Origin: Episyrphus balteatus
Taxonomy: Eukaryota; Arthropoda; Insecta; Diptera; Syrphidae
DNA: 64,000 nucleotides
Direction: 5' to 3'
Assembly (NCBI RefSeq): GCF_945859705.1
Contig: NC_079134.1
Location: 17,339,545 to 17,403,544, forward strand
This document shows, in pieces, positions 12,883 to 24,490 of the stretch. Numbering within the stretch: the first letter of the stretch is position 1; each line of letters opens with the position of its first letter. Made by a program: the position numbers and the translations under genes. A model generated the notes under the pieces. The model ran no database searches. It saw only the letters and a list, made by a program, of their open reading frames with translations, and had not been told where the DNA came from.

Positions 12883-12970
12883 TATGGTCATAATTTTGAA
12901 AAAAAAAGATATAAAAAATGTTAATCCAGAAATTGTTTTGCTTTTTGGCTTAGAAGAAGTAGCATAAATT

Positions 12971-14792
12971 ACACGGTGTAACACTCAAAATATACGCGGG
13001 CGGAGACCTATCACGTTTTGTAGAGCTAGTCGCACTGATTACGAAACGGTATTTAAAAAGTCCCTAACACCCCTAAAATCTGGAGTTATAGGCAAAAAAC
13101 AGTTTTTTTGACCTTCACCCATTGAAAATAATCTAGCTTCGTCAAATTATTTTATCAGATTTTTCTTTTTTCAAAATATTTTTTGTTTTTATTTTTCAAT
13201 TTTCTCAAAAACTAGAAGACATAGAAACATATATATAGTTTTCACTGTTTGATAAGGAATCAATTGAGGCAGTTTTTTGTGTGAGTAATTTTTTTTATTA
13301 AAATTCACAGTCTGGACAAAAATAGTATAAAATGAGTTTAAAAACAATTTTTTTTTCGCCTATTTTTAACTTCGAAATCGATTATTTCAAAAACTATTGG
13401 TTATATTATATTGATTTAAAAATTAGAATTAAAGGTATAATTTTGCCTTTCGGAATTGGTATCATTTATTACTGTAAGTGTTGCCGTTGTTTTTTAATAT
13501 TTTTGTTTTTTAATTTTGATAATTTTTTTTTAGAAAACTACCCCTCCCACCTAAACGGGGGGAGATAGACCCCCTTCTAAAGAAAAAAAAAATCATGTGT
13601 GCAATTCACACTTGTTTAAAGTGAAACCTTAAAAAATCATTTTTCTTGCAAAGAAAATCGAAAAAACCTACCTTTTTTATTCCAACAACCTATAACAAAT
13701 TTTATATCACCTTTCATATGAGGCTTCAATAAATGTATGTATCTATCATGCCTACCAAAAAAGTAAGAATTTTTTAAAGCCAACCATGTCGAAATTTCAA
13801 AATGAGACTACGGTAATTTATTTACTGGTGGCTGATCTGATCATCATCGGCAACAGATCTCCACATTTGATTTGAGGTATTTTTCAATTTAAGAGCTTAT
13901 ATAGTGCTTGTAGAGCACGTACCGTTATGTGTGATATATTAAATAAAAGGTTATGTTATCAGCATGCGTATTAAAGTTAAACCAAATTTGTATGTGCACT
14001 AGATCAAAAGATATAACGTGTGTAGAAAAAGAACATCTTTTTACCGTAATCTCAGAATTTTGAATATGAAATTAATTGAAATTATGTACATTTATAGTTT
14101 ATTTAATTACCTATCTACAGTACCAATTTCATTCATCTATCTATTAAAACAAAAAAGTTATAACAAGTTGAAGTCGTGTCGAGTTTTCGTTTCATCTTGT
14201 TTCAAATCACTACGATACTAAAGAAGTTTTCACTTCAAAAATGTTTGTATTAAGCTCCTCTACAAAAACCCGTTATCAAATCCTGGCGCCCAAGTTATCC
14301 TACCAAGTGCCAAAACAACATTTTTGTTCTATACCTAAAAGTTCGAATTTCTGTACCTTTTTTTTTTTGCGAATTCTAAATTGATTTTCATAAAAAATAC
14401 CTCGTTTGATTTGGAAATAAATATTATTTTACAATATATTTTTAAAACAGCATGTTGTTGTGAAAATATATACTTTAATTTGATGTCGAAGTTGGGTAAA
14501 TGACGAAAAAAATGGGATTTTTGAACTTTGACAGCTTATAATTTCTAAGTGGTTTAACCGAGTTACATGTTTTATACATTGTTTAAAAGGTAGGTATATA
14601 TATCTCTTATCAGAAACTGTAAAAAAATCGAAAATGGGTAAAAAAATTGACGTTTTTTTGCCCATAACTCCAGATTTTGGGGGTGTTAGGGACTTTTTAA
14701 ATACCGTTTCGTAATCAGTGCGACTAGCTCTACAAAACGTGATAGGTCTCCGCCCACGTATATTTTAAAACCTCATTTTTGTAACTCCGTGT
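12971..14792. mobile_element. Second inverted-repeat element, ACACGG termini
   Basis: Strong inverted arms at 12971-13110 and about 14645-14792. The left holds GGCGGAGACCTATCACGTTT and CGAAACGGTATTTAAAAAG; the right holds their complements. The ends are ACACGGTGTAAC and GTAACTCCGTGT. Further in, the arms are only weakly alike. The interior has a short C/G-rich hairpin (CCCCTCC...GGGGGGAG near 13540-13573). The 13690-13990 part is inversely related to 33920-34250, so this family recurs in the window. No transposase is seen. Confidence 0.7.
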
Positions 14793-16522
14793 TATTGTTC
14801 TATAAAAAGTTATTTTCTCAGTTGTCCGACCTTTTTTTGGTGGTCATAGGCAGTGTATGTTACTAACATGTAACATGAGAATTACACATTAGTTTTGCTA
14901 TTTATTATTTTGGAACATAACTCTTTGCTATTTATATTTGCTAGTTGTGATATTTTTGACACGATAAATACTGAAAAAAAAAACCATTTTTTAGTATTGA
15001 TTTTCATAACTTGGGTTCGAAAGGGTTAAATTAGTTAGCAATATTGAGCATCTTGCTAATTTGATAATAATGAATTTGCAGTGAGTTAGAAAATTTTGAA
15101 AAAGTAGAAAAAACTTTTATAAATTTTTTAACTTAGATCCCCGGATATTTTTCAAATGGTTAATATTAATGAAAATACAGTTGACTTTTAATTGAATTTT
15201 GAAGAAAAAATTATATTAAATTAATCCCTCAAACTCGAATTTTTCCCTCTAACAGTCTAACTCGAACCAATTTTCTAGTCCCGTGAAAGTTCGACTTGGA
15301 AGTAGTCGACTGTATTATGGTAGAATAATCTGTTTTGTACAAGAATATAGGGTAAAGGCACTAGTATCCGGACAGTTAAGGTACTTTTGAACTTTGACGT
15401 CGAATAGTTTTATTGTTTTTCAAGCTTTAGCAAATATTTTGGTAGTTTCTTAAAGTTTGGCATTTTTGTAATAATGTTACATTCACATAATTTTTAAATA
15501 AAACATTTTAGTATTTAAAAATAAAAATAATAAAAAAAGTTCGATTTGCACTAGTGTCCGGACGCAAAATTTAGTTTCCGGACAAATTTATTTTAGTATC
15601 CGGACACGATAATTTTATATGAATTTATGGTTCTTTTTTCGTTTTTATGAAATAAAACATCTTTTGTTTTTGAAAAAAATATGAACATACTAACTTTAAT
15701 ATACAAAAAAGTTTATTAAAAAAATTAATTGTTGAAAAAAAACTGTGGTAGGTACTTTTTAAGGTTAAAATTGTTTTTAATAAAAGTTATCATTAATCAA
15801 TTAACAAAAAGAAGACACTAACAGCATATATAATTGTTAAAAGAATTAATAATAATTCATTTCAGTTTTAAAAAAATCCTATAGATAGGTAGGTACTTTT
15901 TTCATTGGATACCTACAAAACAAACGAAAAATTGTTCTTATAATAAGAGTAACAATCCACTTTTCTTGGCAAACTTTTCGTTAAAACTATTATAAATAAG
16001 GACTTAGGTACGTTTATGTTAAAACGAGGTTCTTGGGATGAAATTGAAACTTCGTTCGGAATCGAAGGAATTGTCAAAATTGAACGAATATTTCCAGAAT
16101 TCTTTATTACTGAAGGGGTCCTCATTTCTCAATAACATCACGTTGTTACCACCATAGCCATATTTTTCAATTTTTCTTCATTTAAAAGTGGTGAAAAAAT
16201 CAGTTTGAAAGTGCTTGGCCTACATTTTTATCTCCCAATCAGATTAGGGGGATTTAAAAACACTAACGTCAGCCGACAGGATGATGTGGGTTGTCTTCGG
16301 TGGCAATGCGTACAAAATAACTAGATTTTTTGAACAAAATTCACTCAACTTTAGTGTTAAATGTGACTTATGTCCATCACATGATGTTCCACTTTGTCAT
16401 CAAGCAAGCGTTTGTGTCCGCAGTTTGCAACATAATCAAAAAAGGTTTCGCTCCTCATCCAGTAGTGGTCTGATAAATATTTATGTAGCCTAAGGAGGCT
16501 ATACAGAGAAAATAACGAAGGG

Positions 16523-16619
16523 ATAACTTTACTTCTGGTATATTTAACTTTATTTCTGGTACATTTTACTAATTTCTAATATATTTAACTATATTATGAT
16601 TAAATATACCAGAAGTTAT
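16523..16619. repeat. Small nested inverted repeat
   Basis: ATAACTTTACTTCTGGTATATTTAA on the left, with the arm TTCTGGTATATTTAA matched on the right by TTAAATATACCAGAA and TTAT. The left arm also contains a direct partial duplicate (TTTATTTCTGGTACATTTTA). Total length is under 100 bases. Confidence 0.55.
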
Positions 16620-16669
16620 GTTTTTTTCCGTGATATAATTTTGCTAGTATTTGGGTAGAGACAAAAGCT

Positions 16670-16806
16670 GGGGTCGTATTACGGCACATGCTCGTTAACG
16701 TATGGGAGCTATGTGTCCCTCTTTTTTTCTACTAATTAAATAGAGACAGAAATAGTCAAAATATTAACGTAGGTATGATCGTAATCGTGTGCCGTGATTC
16801 GACCCC
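16670..16806. repeat. Small nested MITE, GGGGTCG termini
   Basis: The terminal inverted repeats read GGGGTCGTATTACGGCACA and TGTGCCGTGATTCGACCCC, two mismatches in 19. The element is 137 bases long, with no coding capacity and no clear target duplication. It sits inside the TATCCGGACA element. Confidence 0.65.
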
Positions 16807-17769
16807 TGGTTTCATCGCCATTTAATATCATACTCGAGTCATAAATGGAAATATGTTCCTGGCCACCACTTTTCAAATAATTTTAGAGCTATTCAAACCA
16901 TTTTAAAATGCTTTCTTGTCTAAAAACTGCTGTTCCTTGCCTACTAATGTTTTCAGCTTCTCTCAAAGCTAGAATTGGATTTATATAAATCCTTGTATCC
17001 TCTATGGTCTTTGATATGTTTTTTTTTTAATTCATTCCTTATAAGATAACAAATTTAAAAGTACAAAAACACTTAAAATTACATTAAAAACAAGGGTGTC
17101 CGGAAACTGAATCCAGTTTTTCAGTATCCGGACACACATATTTTAACTAAGGAAACCCTGTCCGAATACTGAAACATTGAGAGAAAAATGCAATTCTCTT
17201 GCATTAAAACCCAAAATATGTTCCAAACTACAATTTTAGAGCCTAAAAAACGATTTTTCCTTTTCCCTCATATTTTCAGTATCCGGACACTGTGTCCGGG
17301 AACTAAAAAAAGTCTTAAATTTTAGTTTTAGTATCCGGACACTAAAAAATATAATTAAAAAAAAACTTTTTCACTATTTTATTAATAAATTAACAAAATG
17401 TATCATATTTACTTAAAACTAACAATTTCCTTTTATAATAAAATCAATAAACAGGTCTCAATTTTCTTAGTTTTTGCAAATGCTTCCCCTATTTTTTTCT
17501 TACACAAAATCATTTTCAAAACCTCACCCCTGATGTCGAACACTTAACTGAAGTATATCTCTTAAACCATTCAGGGGATCTGCTGGAAACTTTGCATTTA
17601 TATGTGAAATACATCAGAGAAAGTATATATGTGCTTTTATTCGAACTTATTAGGATGATTTACCTATTAATCGCAAAAAAATCACAAAGTGTCCGGATAC
17701 TAACACTGTCCGGATACTGATGCCTTTACCCTATTTGTCTTGATCGTTTGATTATTATAATTGTCCAAA

Positions 17770-18796
17770 GTGTTAATGAACTTTCTTAATGATTTTCTAA
17801 AAATTTTGACTTCGAATATCTTTTAAACGGTTAGATGAAAGAAAAAAAAGTACAAGGCCATTTTGTAGAGCGTTTTATTTACTACAAGAATATGTAAAGG
17901 AATTTGCTAAAAAGTCGATTGATAAAGAAATTAAATTTTTTACTTGCTCTATAGGGCAAGTATTGGTTTCGTATCAAAAAAAAAATTCGAGGTTTTAATC
18001 AAAACTAATATTACTATAATCGAGAAGCCCAAAAAAGTGGGTTTCGTCATGGCGTCCTACGCCTAGAACGTATACCTCCCATACAAACTTTTCGAGGTAT
18101 TTAAATTATCTCGAAAACGGCTCTAACGACTTTGATTAAATTTAACACAAGTAATGCTGTACGTATATCTAATATAACTGCGTTTTTTAGTTTTGATAAT
18201 TTCTTTTTTTTTGTAATCGCTAATGTCGGCTCTTCCCGTGAATGAGTTATTGCAATTTTCTCGAAAAAGGCCCTAACGATTTCCTTTAAATTTGGCGTTC
18301 GTTACAGTGATTCTAACAAAACTGCGTTTTTAGTTTTTCAAAATAATTTTGGAGAGCGGAAATATGGTGTTGCGGTTTTCTGCCAAATTGATATATTTTT
18401 TAGTTAATGTCGTATATTTCATCAAAGGCTAAGCCAATTTTATTCAAAATTTGAAGAAAATTTGTCATTTTTAAGTGTAAAATGTAAAAAAAAAAATTTA
18501 AAAAGTTTTTGAAAAAAAAAAATTTAAATGGAATTTTTTTACTTTTTTTTCAAAATTTAACGAAAATCTTTAATTTATAATAGTTATTTACGATATAGAT
18601 AGGTACTTTGAACTACAAGAGCAAGTACGTGCAGCCCCAGTCGTGCATTATTTTATCTAATATGAGATTGATGTAAAAAACTGCGAAGCTGAGGATCTTC
18701 CCATTTATATTAGGTGCTCATATTTGGTGAGTTTTTTCTAGCATTCGATTTTTCGGAGTATAAAAAAAAAATATTCGATTTTTTTGACCCACCCTA
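17770..18796. mobile_element. Decayed hAT-like fold-back element, interrupted
   Basis: The right end (about 18660-18796) matches the right end of the 35750-37094 element, including CTTCCCATT-ATATTAG and TTCGATTTTTTTGACCCACCCTA. The left part (17780-17935) matches its interior (TTGACTTCGAATATCTTTTAAACGG, then CTACAAGAATATG). The left terminus is missing. A separate repeat (17938-18657) splits the copy. Confidence 0.65.
17938..18657 (+). repeat. Interspersed repeat nested in the hAT-like relic
   Basis: It begins ACTTGCTCTATAGGGCAAGT and ends AGAGCAAGTACGTGCAGCCCCAGTCGTGCATT. A second, shorter copy is at 56905-57470, with the same first and last 30-40 bases. The outer parts carry short inverted words (ACTTGCTCT/AGAGCAAGT). 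The interior has repeated phrases such as ACGGCTCTAACGA. No coding region; class unknown. Its position inside the hAT-like relic shows that it inserted later. Confidence 0.65.
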
Positions 18797-19179
18797 TTGT
18801 ACAGTGTACACTATATTCACAAGTACTATCGCAGTATTTTTACCTTACCAAAAAATGCTTGATATTTATTGTGAGTAGTAATACAGCAATGCAGTATTTC
18901 AGACTTCTGTCTGTCAATCAGAAAGAATAAGAACTCAAATGGTTGTCCTTGAAACTATAGTTTTCCATACAACCTTGTTTTTTAATTTTTGAAGTTATAC
19001 TTCTTATGGGAGGGTGGGTATGAAAATTTACTTTTTGACAAGAATGTCAAAGGGATTATGACGCGATCACCCTGGGTAGCAGGGCTGTCGTTTCACCTTT
19101 AGAGTAGGCAGTACTTTAGTATTTAAAAATGCAGTACGCCACAGTACGGCAAACATAAAACACACAACACGTAGCAAGT

Positions 19180-19342
19180 TACATGTTTCATGTGGCAAGT
19201 TGCATGTGGCAAGTTGTATGTGGCAAGTTGCATGTGGCAAGTTGCATGTGGCAAGTTGTATGTGGCAAGTTGCGTGTGGCAAGTTGCATGTGGCAAATTG
19301 CGTGTGGCAAGTTGCATGTGGCAAGTTACATGTGGCAAGTTG
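19180..19342 (+). repeat. 14-bp tandem array (TGCATGTGGCAAGT)
   Basis: About eleven head-to-tail units of 14 bases with single-base variants (TGTATG, TGCGTG, TACATG). Copy B carries a more diverged version at about 54195-54325. The open frames over this array are a by-product of the repeat, not genes. Confidence 0.85.
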
Positions 19343-19357
19343 CCAGGGTTGCAAAAA

Positions 19358-19443
19358 GCTAACATTTCAGTTCAGCTCACAGCTCAGCTCAAATTTGAGC
19401 TAGGTACCATAGCTTAGCTCATTTGAGCTGAGCTGAAAGTGAG
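19358..19443. repeat. AGCTC-rich block, left
   Basis: Many AGCTC/GAGCT words, forming local palindromes (CAAATTTGAGCT, TCATTTGAGCTGAGC). It is an inverted counterpart of the block at 20736-20917, so the two can pair and make the body of the element a stem-loop. Confidence 0.75.
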
Positions 19444-19447
19444 CGCC

Positions 19448-20340
19448 CCAACTTCCAACGCCTATATCTCGGAATTTTGATAAAAATGAAAAAATTTTTT
19501 TTGATGCCAAAAGGTAGCGGGGACTCTAACCTACATTTAGGTACAACTTCCATCCCTGTAGGTACACGCGTTCTCAAACCAGGAGAACTTAAAGGTAAAA
19601 AAAAAGTTAAGCCCGATTCTGAAAAAATAGGCATGATGTGGCGGTTTAACATGCAAAGCGATTTTTTAAAAATCTGACAATGTGCAAAGCGTAGGCCCAT
19701 GACACAAGCTATCATTTGGCATCACTCCCAAAAATTGCTCTCAAGCGGCTTAGCTTCCAGGAGCGTTCAAAGATTCGGGGATTTTTCGAAAAAAAAAATG
19801 TACCCCAACTTTCAAACACGATTTTCTCGGAATTTTGAAAAAAATCGAAAAACCGGATTATACCACTATCGGCTAGCTGAGAATATAAGCTTTCATATGG
19901 CACCACTCCCCTGTCTCTAGATCAAAGCGTTCCAACGCCTATATCTCGGAATTTTGAAAAAAAATGAAAAAAATTTTTTTGATGCCAAAAGGTAGCGGGG
20001 ACTCTAACCTACATTTGGGTATAACTTCCATCCCTGTAGGTACACGCGTTCTCAAACCAGGAGAACTTAAAGGTAAAAAAAAAGTTAAGCCCGATTCTGA
20101 AAAAAAAGGCATGATGTGGCGGTTTAACATGGAAGGCGATTTTTTAAAAATCTGATAATGTGCAAAGCGTAGGCCCATGACACAAGCTATCATTTGGCAC
20201 CACTCCCAAAAATTGCTCTCAAGCGGTTTAGCTTCCAGGAGCGTTCAAAGATTCGGGGATTTTTCGAAAAAAAAATTTACCCCAACTTTCAAACGCGATT
20301 TTCTCGGAATTTTGAAAAAAGTCGTAAAACCGGATTGTAC
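19448..20340 (+). repeat. Tandem duplication of a roughly 480-bp module
   Basis: Unit 1 starts near 19448 and unit 2 near 19930. Both run from TTCCAACGCCTATATCTCGG through GATGCCAAAAGGTAGCGGGG and GGCATGATGTGGCGG to TCGGAATTTTG and an ACCGGATT sequence. Unit 1 has about 70 extra bases at its end (GGCTAGCTGAGAATATAAGC onward). Copy B has only one unit (53650-54070). The open frames over the units have no known domain. Confidence 0.8.
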
Positions 20341-20384
20341 CTGAAAAGAAATATTTTACTAAAAAAATAGAAATATATTTACTA

Positions 20385-20551
20385 TTAACCCTAGAAAGAT
20401 AATCTACGTCTGTAAGACGTATGGCGTGTAAAGAACTGTTTTATCTAATTCATATGACAAATATGACAAAAAGTGTTAACATAAGACCAAAAATCTTTTT
20501 TAGAATCATACGTCTCTGAGACGTATATTATGATTATCTTTCTAGGGTTAA
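20385..20551. mobile_element. piggyBac-like MITE with TTAA target duplication
   Basis: TTAA-CCCTAGAAAGATAATC at the left and GATTATCTTTCTAGGG-TTAA at the right. CCCTAGAAAGATA is the terminal sequence typical of piggyBac transposons, and TTAA is their target site. Just inside lie palindromic words ACGTCTGTAAGACGT and ACGTCTCTGAGACGT, in the position of the subterminal repeats of that family. The 159-bp interior has no transposase. Confidence 0.88.
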
Positions 20552-20735
20552 AAAAACCAAGAGAAAGATCACGAAAAATTATCTGTTTTATTTATAAAAA
20601 TATCCATGTGTTAAAATAATTCCATTAATAACTAGAACCAAACATCTTGAGCTATGGTGTTTTATAAAAGTTTAAAATATCTTCATATTTCATTATACTT
20701 TCCAAATAAAAATCAATGTATCCTCTCACCCATTA

Positions 20736-20917
20736 CAGCTCAGCTCAGCTCACTTTACTTTAGCTCACCCAACAGCTCAGCTCAACCATCAGCTCAGCTG
20801 ACTTTCAGCTCAGCTCAAATGAGCTGAGCTATGGTACATAGCTCAAAAGTCAGCTAGCTCAAAATTTGAGCTGAGCTGTGAGCTGAGCTCAGCTCACTTT
20901 TGAGCTTTGTAGCAACT
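20736..20917. repeat. AGCTC-rich block, right
   Basis: A dense run of CAGCTCAGCTC and GAGCTGAGCT words with local palindromes, inverted relative to 19358-19443. The corresponding block of copy B is at 52675-52893. Confidence 0.75.
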
Positions 20918-21255
20918 CTGCAAGTTCCATATTGCTACTACTAGTGCTGAAGCACACACAATTCTCATAAAATAACCATATCGCACATTTTATGCTCAAT
21001 TCATTTAGTTTGGTTAAGCGTATACCGTACGTTCTGAACCGCACAACATGTGTAAATTTCACACAATAAATTGAAAACTACATGGACGCAAGGAGGATGA
21101 AAGAATTAATTTATTGTTCACTTGATAAAAATGTAAAAAAACGATGTGTGGATTAATTAATTTAATAATAGAAATTAAAAATATCAAATGAAATTCATTT
21201 ACATATACTGAATGAGAAGTATAACTTCAGTCGCGTGTACATGTGTACACACACT

Positions 21256-22923
21256 CTTTTTTTATTTTTTTAAGAAATAAGATTAACAGCTAAACAACGT
21301 GAACAAAAAATTAAAAACACTCCTCTCCAACTTAAATAAAAGAAATTACCAGACAAACTTTTTATCGCCTCTAAGTTGTTTATTTGATTTTTAATTAAAT
21401 GCATTCAACTTCAAAATGACGCAATTTGAAACTTAATTTTAAAACTTAAAGTTAGCTGAAAGAAGAAGATGAAGTAAGAAAAAAAAAAAAAAAAAAATAA
21501 ATCATTTTCACTATGGTACGTGCTTTACTCTTCTACATCTTCTATCTCAATAATTTTTCCTGTTCTCGTATAAATTATATTTTATTCATTTATTTGAAAA
21601 ATAATTTCAGATTTTCGTTACGTGCTTGGAAAGTGTAAATGAGAAACTTCCTTCGGAATGGGAATACATTTATATTTATATTTACCAGCTCCAAGCGTGG
21701 AACGTTAACTTGCACGAAGCGAAAAGGATTGAATCAGGTACTAAGAAAGGGATTAGATGCTGAAATGAAGGTTATTTTTAAAACTTACCCAAAAAACTTT
21801 ATAGTGTTCAAGCATCAATCTGCCAAGAATATTTCGCGTGTTGAGATGAAAGGAAACCATACAAAGATGCATAAAACATAAAAGTTTGTGCAAAATTCTA
21901 TGAAAATAGGTTTTAAAGATTTCCTCGAAAAAAGCTAACCAAGCAAATTACATTTTTTTTTTTTGGAAAATTTAATTCAAATTGAAAATTCCTTAATATT
22001 GATAACCCAGAAATAATGTTTAATTTATGAATCATCATTTTGCAGGGAAAAACGAAAGAAGAGAAGATGAAGAAGAATAAAAAAAAAAGGAAATGAAATG
22101 GCAGAGTGTTTGATAAAATTTAACTCAAATAAAACGGAAATTGTATTATCCTGCAAAATGTTCACGTTCGACATCACAAAAGGAATTTTATCTTTATCGT
22201 ATTAAAGGATATTTTATTGTTCCCCCAAAAAAACTGGAGGACTCCTATAAAGAAATTGTTTGATTTAATACTTAGAATTCACTGAGGGTGCATTAAATTT
22301 GTCTCGAATAAAATAATAATGATTATTCTCTGCTAAGATAGAGATAAGACATGCTAAAAGAGAATTGGGAATTGAAAACAAACGTTTGGGCGTGACGTCT
22401 GAGATATCATTAATATCTATTTGTTTAGTCCCGTGACAACAATTTCATTTCAGTTTGAGTGTTGTTTGTGGTTTTAACGAGAAAAAAAAAACTATGTTTG
22501 TGATGAAGTTTCTGAAGAAAGTTTTTTTGAAAGCCTAAGAGGACAAACTTCCTGAAAATAGCGCAATGAATAAATAATATTGATAATTCTTTTCGAAAAC
22601 AAAATAAATTTAATATAGAGAAAAAATTCAAAGTTAGTTGTTTTAAGTTAAAACCAACTTACTCAGTTTTTGTAAGAATGGCGGACTAGGAGAACCTGAT
22701 AAGAAGAGCCTAATTGGCACTAAACAGAGTTTTAGAACCGAAAATTTTTGGACAATTTATATAACATACGATTCCTTAGCAATCCGATACTATACATAAT
22801 TGCGAGTCCGATGCACTAACTTATGTGTATCAGAATCCAGAAATATACTTCTTAAGCCTTCACATGGTTGAACAATAACAACCAATAACAATATTAAGTC
22901 TGGGAGTTAATTTTCTATGTTGT
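21256..22923. other. Intronic sequence, nothing recognised
   Basis: AT-rich with long A-runs (near 21480). The longest open stretch (21639-21881, Lys-rich) has no recognisable motif and lies on the strand opposite to the host gene. I do not call it. Confidence 0.4.
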
Positions 22924-24490
22924 AAAAGTGATGGGAGTTTTATAAGTAAGAGTCTGTGAGAATAGGGTTGGTGTATGGATCTTTGGGACCATGGAAGAAA
23001 ACGAAGGCAAAAACGCAAAAACCTCCTATATATACCTTCAAGTCTATTTATATGAACAGAATAGAAAGGAGCCTATATTACGCAGCCGTATTCAAGTACA
23101 GGTCTAACAAAAGAAATATAAAGAAGCTTGAGGACATAGGGATCACAGAAATCACGAGAAAATCGTTTGATAAAACCAAGAATCTCATTAGCTTTTTTAA
23201 CTATAAAGTTATAATGGTCAGTAAACGTCAACTTAGTGTCAAGAATAACTCCTAAATCAGAGAACTCGGAAAGCTTACAGAGAGAAGAAGAATCTAAAAT
23301 ATAATTATAAGTTAAAATTGTTTTTTTTTGCGTGTAAAACACATAGTTTTACATTTGTCTATATTCAAATAAAGTCGGTTTATATTTTACCATTCCCTAA
23401 ATCTATGTAGATCTTCCTGAAGCTGTGAGCAGTCATTAATTGAGTTTATAATTTTGAAAATTTTAATGTCATCAGCGTAAATTAAAACAGACGAGTTTTT
23501 TATAATGGATGTTATGTCATTTATGTACAAAATAAATAAAAGGGGACCTAAATGGCTACCTTGTGGAACATCAGAGTTGACATGAAATTGGTCCGATTGC
23601 TCATTTCTGAAAGTAACAGTATAACTTCTATTCTTTAAATATGACGAAATCCACAGTAAAAATTTGTCATTAAGTCCTAAGGCCTTTAGTTTGTGGACTA
23701 AAGTCTTGTGACACAATTTGTCGAAGGCTTTACTAAAGTCTGTGAACACACAGTCTAGGTACTTGCTTCCGGTTTTCAAAGGAATCAAGGCAAAAAGAAG
23801 TAAAATGGAGCAGATTAGTAATAGTTGACTTATTTTGGACGAAGCCATGTTGATTGTCGCAAATAATTGACTTGCAGTTAAAGGATAACATGCTACAGAT
23901 AATGGACTCAAATAGTTTAGGAATAACAGAAAGTTTGGCAATGGGTCTGTAATTCGTGCGATTTCGTTCTTTGACCCTTTTTTGTGAATTGGACTTATAA
24001 AAGCATTTTTCCATAGTACTGGAAAGATTGAGCACCTCAGAGATTCGTTGAATAAAACATAAAGAGGATAGGATAAATACGATACGCAATTTTTTTAACA
24101 CACATGATGGCACACCATCAGGGCCAGGGCTAAAACAGTCGTCAAGTTCTGAGACATTTCGAACAATTAATTCTTCACATATGGTAAAATTAAGTGAGCT
24201 TAGGTGTGGAAAATTTTGGGCTGGAAAGAATGGAGGGATAGTTTGAGAAGAAGAAGGAACATCAAAAGCATCTTTGAAGAAACTAGCAAACATGTTCGAA
24301 ATCAATTTTGAGTCATGACTTGATGTGTTGTTATATGACATAGAGTTAGGGATCGTCAGAATTTCTTTTGCTTTTCACGAAGTTCCAAAAGTTTTTTGGG
24401 CTCTGTTTTAACTCTTCTTCAATTTTACAAATATAGTCTAAATAAAGGGTGTTGAAGTAATCAGCAGATTCCTTGTATCTCGTTTATGTT
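22924..24490 (-). pseudogene. Decayed non-LTR retrotransposon reverse transcriptase
   Basis: On the minus strand three frames carry consecutive parts of one reverse transcriptase. They are a leader with KNFWNFVKSKR, the fingers motif GPDGVPSCVLKK, NYRPIAKLSVIPKLFE, HGFVQNKST, FTDFSKAFDKLCHKTL, GSHLGPLLFILYINDI with a Val-Pro-Gln lead, the catalytic YADD, LGVILDTKLTF and finally RPVLEYGCVIW-like and LPWSQRS-like sequence. Frame changes occur near 23940-23733 and 23342-23387, and the Trp after EYGCVI is lost. Its RT motifs differ from the LINE at 2404, so it is a different family. No poly-A tail or target duplication is visible. Confidence 0.82.

Larger units (their letters stand above)
15350..17731. 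mobile_element. DNA transposon remnant with TATCCGGACA repeats
   Basis: Inverted ends GGGTAAAGGCA-(C/T)-(T/C)-AGTATCCGGACA (left) and the complement ending TGCCTTTACCC (right) are bounded by TA on both sides, consistent with a TA-duplicating element. The motif TATCCGGACA, or its complement TGTCCGGATA, recurs in both outer thirds (near 15370, 15597, 17130, 17280, 17332, 17694, 17708), with near variants GTGTCCGG and TTTCCGGACA. They look like repeated subterminal binding sites. The middle (about 15900-16500) holds two 70-residue open stretches, one per strand, of no recognised family, perhaps decayed transposase. Two smaller inverted repeats are nested inside. Confidence 0.7.
18991..21228 (+). 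mobile_element. Composite non-autonomous element, copy A
   Basis: Bounded by GAAGTTATACTTCT (18991-19004) and its complement AGAAGTATAACTTC (21215-21228). Copy B (52355-54437) is the same element on the opposite strand. In order it holds: a unique segment with GACGCGATCACCCTGG; a 14-bp tandem array; an AGCTC-rich block; two tandem copies of a roughly 480-bp module; a piggyBac-like MITE; a second AGCTC-rich block; and about 300 bases of right-end sequence. Similarity to copy B continues about 25 bases past the right inverted repeat (AGTCGCGTGTACATGTGTAC), so the true end may be further out. No recognisable protein is encoded. Confidence 0.75.

Noticed and set aside
19067..19417. Overlapping 67-95 residue frames with His/Cys/Thr or Trp/Gln/Val/Ala repeats
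   Set aside because: Products of the 14-bp tandem array in several frames at once.
19419..20193. Frames of 63-98 residues over the 480-bp modules
   Set aside because: They recur because the module is repeated. No domain is recognised, frames differ between the copies, and both strands are equally open.
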